64,000 nt of DNA, from NCBI GenBank assembly GCA_934130165.1, contig CAKOXO010000002.1:248001-312000 (forward strand). Reading direction: 5' to 3'. The position numbers and the translations under genes were made by a program. This DNA comes from an uncultured Bacilli bacterium (lineage in GTDB: Bacteria > Bacillota_I > Bacilli_A > RF39 > UBA660). Positions 60,308-64,000 of this stretch are shown here, piece by piece (the stretch's first letter is position 1; every line of letters begins with the position of its first letter). The notes under the pieces were generated by a model. That model saw only the letters and a program-made list of their open reading frames with translations, did no database searches and had not been told where the DNA came from.

Positions 60308-60347
60308 TTTTACAAAAAATGATAAAATTTTTACAGAAGGTGTAAAT

Positions 60348-60977
60348 ATGGAAGAATTATTTGAAAATATTACCAAAAATAATAAAGAAAAAATATGTAA
60401 TTTTTTAGAAACCTTGATATGTACTTTTCCTAAAAATACCAACGTTTTTTCTAAAATAAAAAGTACAATTGACCTTGCTTATATAGAGTATGGTTCCATA
60501 AAAATAATAAAAAATGATTATAATGGAAATAGTACAATAGTTGACACTTTATATGAAGGAGATATTTTTGGTAATTTAATTTTTCCTATTTCTAATGATG
60601 ATTATGAACTTATTACCTGTGAAGATACCAAAATTATACTATTTGATTATAATTTAATACTAAATACTTCTGATGTTAAATACACATATTATAATCAATT
60701 TGTAAGGAATCTTTTAAAAATAATGGCAAAAAAAATAGAAGAAAATAATGATAGATTAGAAATTTTAAGTAAGCGAAGTATTAGAGATAAATTATTAGAA
60801 TATTTTAAAATCTCTAGAAAAAAAACTGGTTCTAAAATAATATACCTACCTATTAGTTTTACAAGTCTTGCAGATTATTTGGTAGTTGATAGAAGTGCAA
60901 TGTCTAGAGAAATAAAATTTCTAAAAGATGAAGGTTTTATAAAAGTTGACAATAAAAAAATAACTATTCTTTATTGA
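60348..60977 (+). CDS. Crp/Fnr-family transcriptional regulator
   Basis: 209 aa from ATG 60348 (AGAAGG eight bases upstream). N-terminal cyclic-nucleotide-binding-type beta-roll (YIEYGSIKIIKNDYNGNSTI, VDTLYEGDIFGNLIFPISND), long dimer helix, and C-terminal HTH: KRSIRDKLLEYFKIS, then FTSLADYLVVDRSAMSREIK and FLKDEGFI. There is no N-terminal Cys cluster of the FNR type (only two Cys near residues 18 and 25, plus one in EDTK), so it is more like Crp/ArcR-type regulators. Divergent to nrdD with a shared dyad; probably its activator. Confidence 0.88.
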   Translation: MEELFENITKNNKEKICNFLETLICTFPKNTNVFSKIKSTIDLAYIEYGSIKIIKNDYNGNSTIVDTLYEGDIFGNLIFPISNDDYELITCEDTKIILFDYNLILNTSDVKYTYYNQFVRNLLKIMAKKIEENNDRLEILSKRSIRDKLLEYFKISRKKTGSKIIYLPISFTSLADYLVVDRSAMSREIKFLKDEGFIKVDNKKITILY

Positions 60978-60990
60978 TAGTTATTTTTTT
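60959..60990. terminator. Bidirectional terminator in overlapping gene ends
   Basis: AATAACTAT/ATAGTTATT stem with T runs on both strands. It lies within the last codons of both the Crp/Fnr gene and the convergent DUF2500 gene. Confidence 0.75.
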
Positions 60991-61300
60991 CAAATGATAT
61001 AAGTTTCATTCCTTTATATGTCAGCTTTCCAACATCACCTTCGATCAATAGTCCATAGTAATCTGATTCAACAAGTAATTCAACCCTACTTTTATCACTA
61101 AGTTCAAAAGTAATGTAATAACTAGTATATATAGTAGAATCTGAAAAGTTAGACATTTCCTGCCTCTTTCCTAATACTTTTGCACTATCTGTTTTTACGT
61201 TGGCAGTAGCTTGCTTAATACCGGAAATAATAATTGAGCATGCTACTAGAAGTGTTGCTAAAATAATAACTATAATCACTATTATATTAAAATATTCCAT
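60971..61300 (-). CDS. DUF2500 family protein
   Basis: 109 aa. N-terminal TM (IIVIIVIILATLLVACSIII), then the conserved domain: AKVLGKRQEMS, YTSYYITFELSDKSRVELLV and YYGLLIEGDVGKLTYKGMKL, then ISFEK. This V-x-x-K-R...Y-Y-x-T-F-E...Y-G-x-L-x-E-G-D-x-G-x-L-x-x-x-G layout is that of DUF2500, a family of unknown function. It faces outward after one TM. It lies 18 bases downstream of tex on the same strand. The last seven bases overlap the Crp/Fnr gene. Confidence 0.83.
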   Translation of the reverse strand: MEYFNIIVIIVIILATLLVACSIIISGIKQATANVKTDSAKVLGKRQEMSNFSDSTIYTSYYITFELSDKSRVELLVESDYYGLLIEGDVGKLTYKGMKLISFEKNNYQ

Positions 61301-61318
61301 ATCCTTTTACCTCCCTTT

Positions 61319-63466
61319 TTATCTTTCAATTAAACTTAGACTAACCTTTTCTGTTTCTACCTTTATATCATCTACATAGCAATCTACTATATCCCCTACT
61401 GAAAATAAATCGGATGGATGTTTTATAAATTGGTTACTAAGTTTTGAAATATGAGCTAAGCCATCATTATGTAGTCCAATATCAATAAACAAACCAAAGT
61501 CAACAACATTACGTACTGTTCCTTGAAGCTTATCCCCTACGTGTAAATCTTCTATATGTAAAACATCACTTTTTAAAATAGGTTTTGGCATATCATCTCT
61601 AGGATCTCTTTCAGGTGATATCAAACTTTTTACAATATCTTCTAATGTATATTTATCAATATCTAATTCCTTAGACTTTTTATCTATATCAATATCTTTT
61701 AAAGCATTTTTTAATTCATCAGATCCAATACTAGCTACATCAAATGATAAACTATTTAACAATCTAATAGTAGCATCATAACTTTCTGGATGAATTGATG
61801 TTTTATCAAGTGGATTAACTCCATCAAGTATTCTCATAAAACCAATTGATTGTTCATAAACTTTTGGAGTGATTCCTTTTAGTTTTTTTATTTCATCACG
61901 GGTAGTAAATTTTCCTTCATCATTTCTTCTATTTAAAATTGCGTCTATAGATCTTTTTGAAAGTCCAGATACATATGACAATAAACTACGTGAAGCTGTA
62001 TTTATATTTACTCCTACACTATTAACACACTTTTCTACAACAAATTTTAATGATTCATCTAACTTTTTAGGAGTAACATCATGTTGATATAATCCTACTC
62101 CTATACTTTTAGGATCTATTTTTACAAGTTCTGATAAAGAATCTTGCAATCTTCTACCAATACTAATGGCACTACGTTTTTCTACAGTTAAGTCAGGAAA
62201 TTCTTCTATAGCAAGTTTAGATGCAGAATATACTGAAGCTCCTGCTTCATTTACAATAATATAATCAACATGTCTTTTAGCCTCTTTAATAACACCAGCT
62301 ATAAACGATTCAGATTCTCTAGATGCTGTTCCATTTCCTATAGCAATAATATCAATATTATATTTATCAATAAGCTCTAATACTTTCTTTTTTGACTCTT
62401 CTATCTTTAAGTGGGGTTCAGTTGGATATATTACTGCAATTTCTAGTGGCTTACCTGTTTTATCTAATACTGCAAGTTTACATCCAGTTCTAAAAGCAGG
62501 ATCATAACCTAGCACCACTTTTTCTTTCATTGGTGGAGTTAATAATAGATTTTCCACATTAGTTGAAAAGTTATTTATAGAAGCAATTTCAGCATTTTCT
62601 TTTAATTCGGCTCTTATTTCTCTTTCAACACTAGGTAATATCAATCTCTTTAGTGAATCTACTATAGCATTTTTTACTATATCAACAACAAAACTTTTAT
62701 TATTTTTAATTAACTTTTTTTCCAAGAAAGATATAATATTATCTTTATCATAGTCTAATGAAACTGATAAAACACCTTCCTTTTCGCCTCTATTCATGGC
62801 CATAATTCTATGAGGTTTTACATATTTTACAACCTCACTATAATCATAATACATTTCATAAACTTTATTAGAATCTTCCGCTTTTTTCTTTATTTTTGAA
62901 GTTATAGTGGCATTTTTAAATAAATAATTTCTAATATATTTTCGATATGATGCATTATCACTAATCCATTCTGCAATAATATAAGATGCTCCTTCTACTG
63001 CTTTTTCAGTATCAGAAACATTTTCATTTATATATGGTTTTGCTAGCTCCTCTATACTTCCATTAATAGGGAATGACATTATTTTTTTTGCTAACGGCTC
63101 TAATCCATTTTTTATAGCATCTGTTGCCTTTGTTTTTTTCTTTTCTTTATATGGTCTATATAAATCTTCTACTTCTACTAATTTAGAACAAGCTAAAATA
63201 GTATTTTTTAATTCTTCTGTTAGGAGTCCTTTTTCATCAATAAGTCTAATGACATCTTCTTTTCTTTTTAATAGATTAAGTTGATATTCATAAACTTCAT
63301 TTATTTTTCTTATAACTTCCTCATCTAATGCACCAGTTGCTTCTTTTCTATATCTAGCAATAAAAGGAATTGTATTACCATCACTAAGTAATTCTAAAAC
63401 TGTTGTTACTTGTTTTTCACTAATACCTAAATCCCTACCAATTTCTTTTATTATTGTATCATTCAT
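61319..63466 (-). CDS. tex: Tex-family RNA-binding transcriptional accessory protein
   Basis: 715 aa, full length. N-terminal HTH-like region IKEIGRDLGISEKQVTTVLE and LSDGNTIPFIARYRKEATGA (hallmark). The YqgF-like RNase H domain starts at VVLGYDPAFRTGCKLAVLDK; GNGTASRESESF follows. The helix-hairpin-helix stretch is GVNINTASRSLLSYVSGLSK and IKKLKGITPKVYEQSIGFMR. The C-terminal S1 domain is LQGTVRNVVDFGLFIDIG and HISKLSNQFIKHPSDLF. Tex binds nucleic acids and supports transcription and genome stability. AGGTG lies before the ATG. Confidence 0.96.
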   Translation of the reverse strand: MNDTIIKEIGRDLGISEKQVTTVLELLSDGNTIPFIARYRKEATGALDEEVIRKINEVYEYQLNLLKRKEDVIRLIDEKGLLTEELKNTILACSKLVEVEDLYRPYKEKKKTKATDAIKNGLEPLAKKIMSFPINGSIEELAKPYINENVSDTEKAVEGASYIIAEWISDNASYRKYIRNYLFKNATITSKIKKKAEDSNKVYEMYYDYSEVVKYVKPHRIMAMNRGEKEGVLSVSLDYDKDNIISFLEKKLIKNNKSFVVDIVKNAIVDSLKRLILPSVEREIRAELKENAEIASINNFSTNVENLLLTPPMKEKVVLGYDPAFRTGCKLAVLDKTGKPLEIAVIYPTEPHLKIEESKKKVLELIDKYNIDIIAIGNGTASRESESFIAGVIKEAKRHVDYIIVNEAGASVYSASKLAIEEFPDLTVEKRSAISIGRRLQDSLSELVKIDPKSIGVGLYQHDVTPKKLDESLKFVVEKCVNSVGVNINTASRSLLSYVSGLSKRSIDAILNRRNDEGKFTTRDEIKKLKGITPKVYEQSIGFMRILDGVNPLDKTSIHPESYDATIRLLNSLSFDVASIGSDELKNALKDIDIDKKSKELDIDKYTLEDIVKSLISPERDPRDDMPKPILKSDVLHIEDLHVGDKLQGTVRNVVDFGLFIDIGLHNDGLAHISKLSNQFIKHPSDLFSVGDIVDCYVDDIKVETEKVSLSLIER

Positions 63467-63532
63467 ATTTACACCTCATATTCATCATATCAAAATAAAA
63501 AAATAATTTAAAGTATTGACATACCCAAATTA

Positions 63533-63841
63533 TTAATGTTCATCTCCGTTATGGTCCATAGCTTTTAATCTTTGTTTAACCATAAGTATAAGTTTTATAG
63601 GGGCATCTATTTTATTAAGTACCAATAAACTATCCTGAAGTTTTGTTTTTAAAGAAAGCTCATCATTTATTTTTTCAGCCTCCTTTTTATAATCATAATT
63701 ATCTATAGGATTGGTTTCAATATAGTCTCTAATATAATTTTCTATATCTTTTAAGACATATATTTTTAAATCATATTCATCCATTTCTCTTATTCCATAA
63801 TATCCACCAACTAGATATTTAAATTCATCTTTTAAATTCAT
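63533..63841 (-). CDS. Hypothetical protein
   Basis: 102 aa, soluble and helical; family not recognised. LVGGYYGIREMDEYDLKIYV at the N-terminus, DDELSLKTK-like charged helix in the middle, DAPIKLILMVKQRLKAMDHN and a C-terminal His/Asp-rich end. It lies 66 bp upstream of tex on the same strand. GAGGTAATT precedes the ATG. Function unknown. Confidence 0.6.
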   Translation of the reverse strand: MNLKDEFKYLVGGYYGIREMDEYDLKIYVLKDIENYIRDYIETNPIDNYDYKKEAEKINDELSLKTKLQDSLLVLNKIDAPIKLILMVKQRLKAMDHNGDEH

Positions 63842-63886
63842 ATTAATTACCTCTATTTAATTATACAATATTTCCAACCTCAAGAA

Positions 63887-63914
63887 AAGATAAGGACTTA
63901 ATATTCCTTATCTT
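63887..63914 (-). terminator. Hairpin at the end of the right-edge gene
   Basis: AAGATAAGG/CCTTATCTT stem across the stop codon of the gene that enters from the right, with a T-rich minus-strand tail. Confidence 0.5.
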
Positions 63915-64000
63915 CCTTTTCTTAGTAATTCAAATTTTACATTAGTTAAAACTCCAACATTCCAAGCTTCACTAGCTGAATTATAAGCTAAATCAAGAAC
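63908..64000 (-). CDS. C-terminal end of a gene cut by the right window edge
   Basis: The minus strand is open from the edge: VLDLAYNSASEAWNVGVLTN, then VKFELLRKGR and TAA at 63908-63910. Thirty codons with coding-like composition; too short to name. Confidence 0.6.
   Translation of the reverse strand, partial: VLDLAYNSASEAWNVGVLTNVKFELLRKGR

Noticed and set aside
1..64000. CRISPR array, tRNA or rRNA genes
   Set aside because: No regularly spaced repeats beyond the single tandem duplication, and no T-arm/anticodon patterns or rRNA-like conserved stretches were seen by eye; a dedicated scan was not possible.

Overview
The window is very AT-rich, with the short intergenic gaps, GGAGG-type ribosome binding sites and class III (oxygen-sensitive) ribonucleotide reductase expected of a strictly anaerobic low-GC Bacillota. 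The style of the genes (many small phosphohydrolases, simple membrane proteins, DUF3298, DUF2500 and TSCPD proteins) suggests an uncultivated gut lineage of Bacilli or Clostridia; this placement is an inference. Trp is encoded by TGG in conserved genes and TGA behaves as a stop, so code 11 applies rather than the mycoplasma code.

Layout. 1-5060: the end of a MobV/Pre plasmid relaxase, a minus-strand group (HD hydrolase, GNAT, Sel1-repeat protein, a membrane protein and a frameshifted gene), then a promoter/three-hairpin/terminator unit that looks like a small RNA, and a DUF1016 nuclease relic. 5092-13569: a three-gene unit with a His/Ser/Thr-rich repeat peptide and two small membrane proteins, a double-HTH regulator, a P-loop kinase/HAD phosphatase pair, an aminoglycoside-kinase-like protein, a GNAT, a deoxyribosyltransferase-like protein and a MATE-like transporter. 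13743-19031 (plus strand): a PP2C phosphatase overlapping a small kinase, an AraC regulator, then a HerA/VirB4-like ATPase abutting a 15-cysteine repeat protein. 19111-32612: GDPD, LysR, a (p)ppGpp-hydrolase-like HD protein, a ketopantoate-reductase pseudogene, a helical-repeat protein, MATE and MFS transporters, an ABC exporter under an AraC gene, and a leaderless beta-helix protein.

32620-40157 is a tightly packed minus-strand cluster of nine genes combining HD, histidine-phosphatase, PHP and HAD hydrolases, a nucleotidase-nucleoside hydrolase fusion, two MFS carriers and a YgjV-like membrane protein. It reads like a dedicated nucleotide dephosphorylation and transport pathway. 40289-43360 is an ABC-2 exporter operon, followed by a DUF3592 protein and a relative of the phage 5-hmdU DNA kinase / alpha-glutamyl-thymine pyrophosphorylase family. 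45144-45782 holds a DUF11 surface-type protein and a decayed collagen-like gene. 45799-51101 has GT8, PHP, HD and DUF3298 genes and an FtsX permease cut by an IS3 fragment.

51121-64000 looks like core chromosome: miaB, a CsoR-regulated metal-transporting P-type ATPase with a textbook operator inside its promoter, a TSCPD protein, nrdD-nrdG-dut with a divergent Crp/Fnr regulator and shared palindrome, a DUF2500 protein and tex.

The first 51 kb carry many broken genes (relaxase remnant, frameshift, DUF1016 relic, hydrolase relic, LysR relic, nonsense ketopantoate reductase, 40-bp tandem duplication, collagen relic, IS/FtsX junction), so this part is a zone of gene flux. No CRISPR array, rRNA or tRNA was seen.
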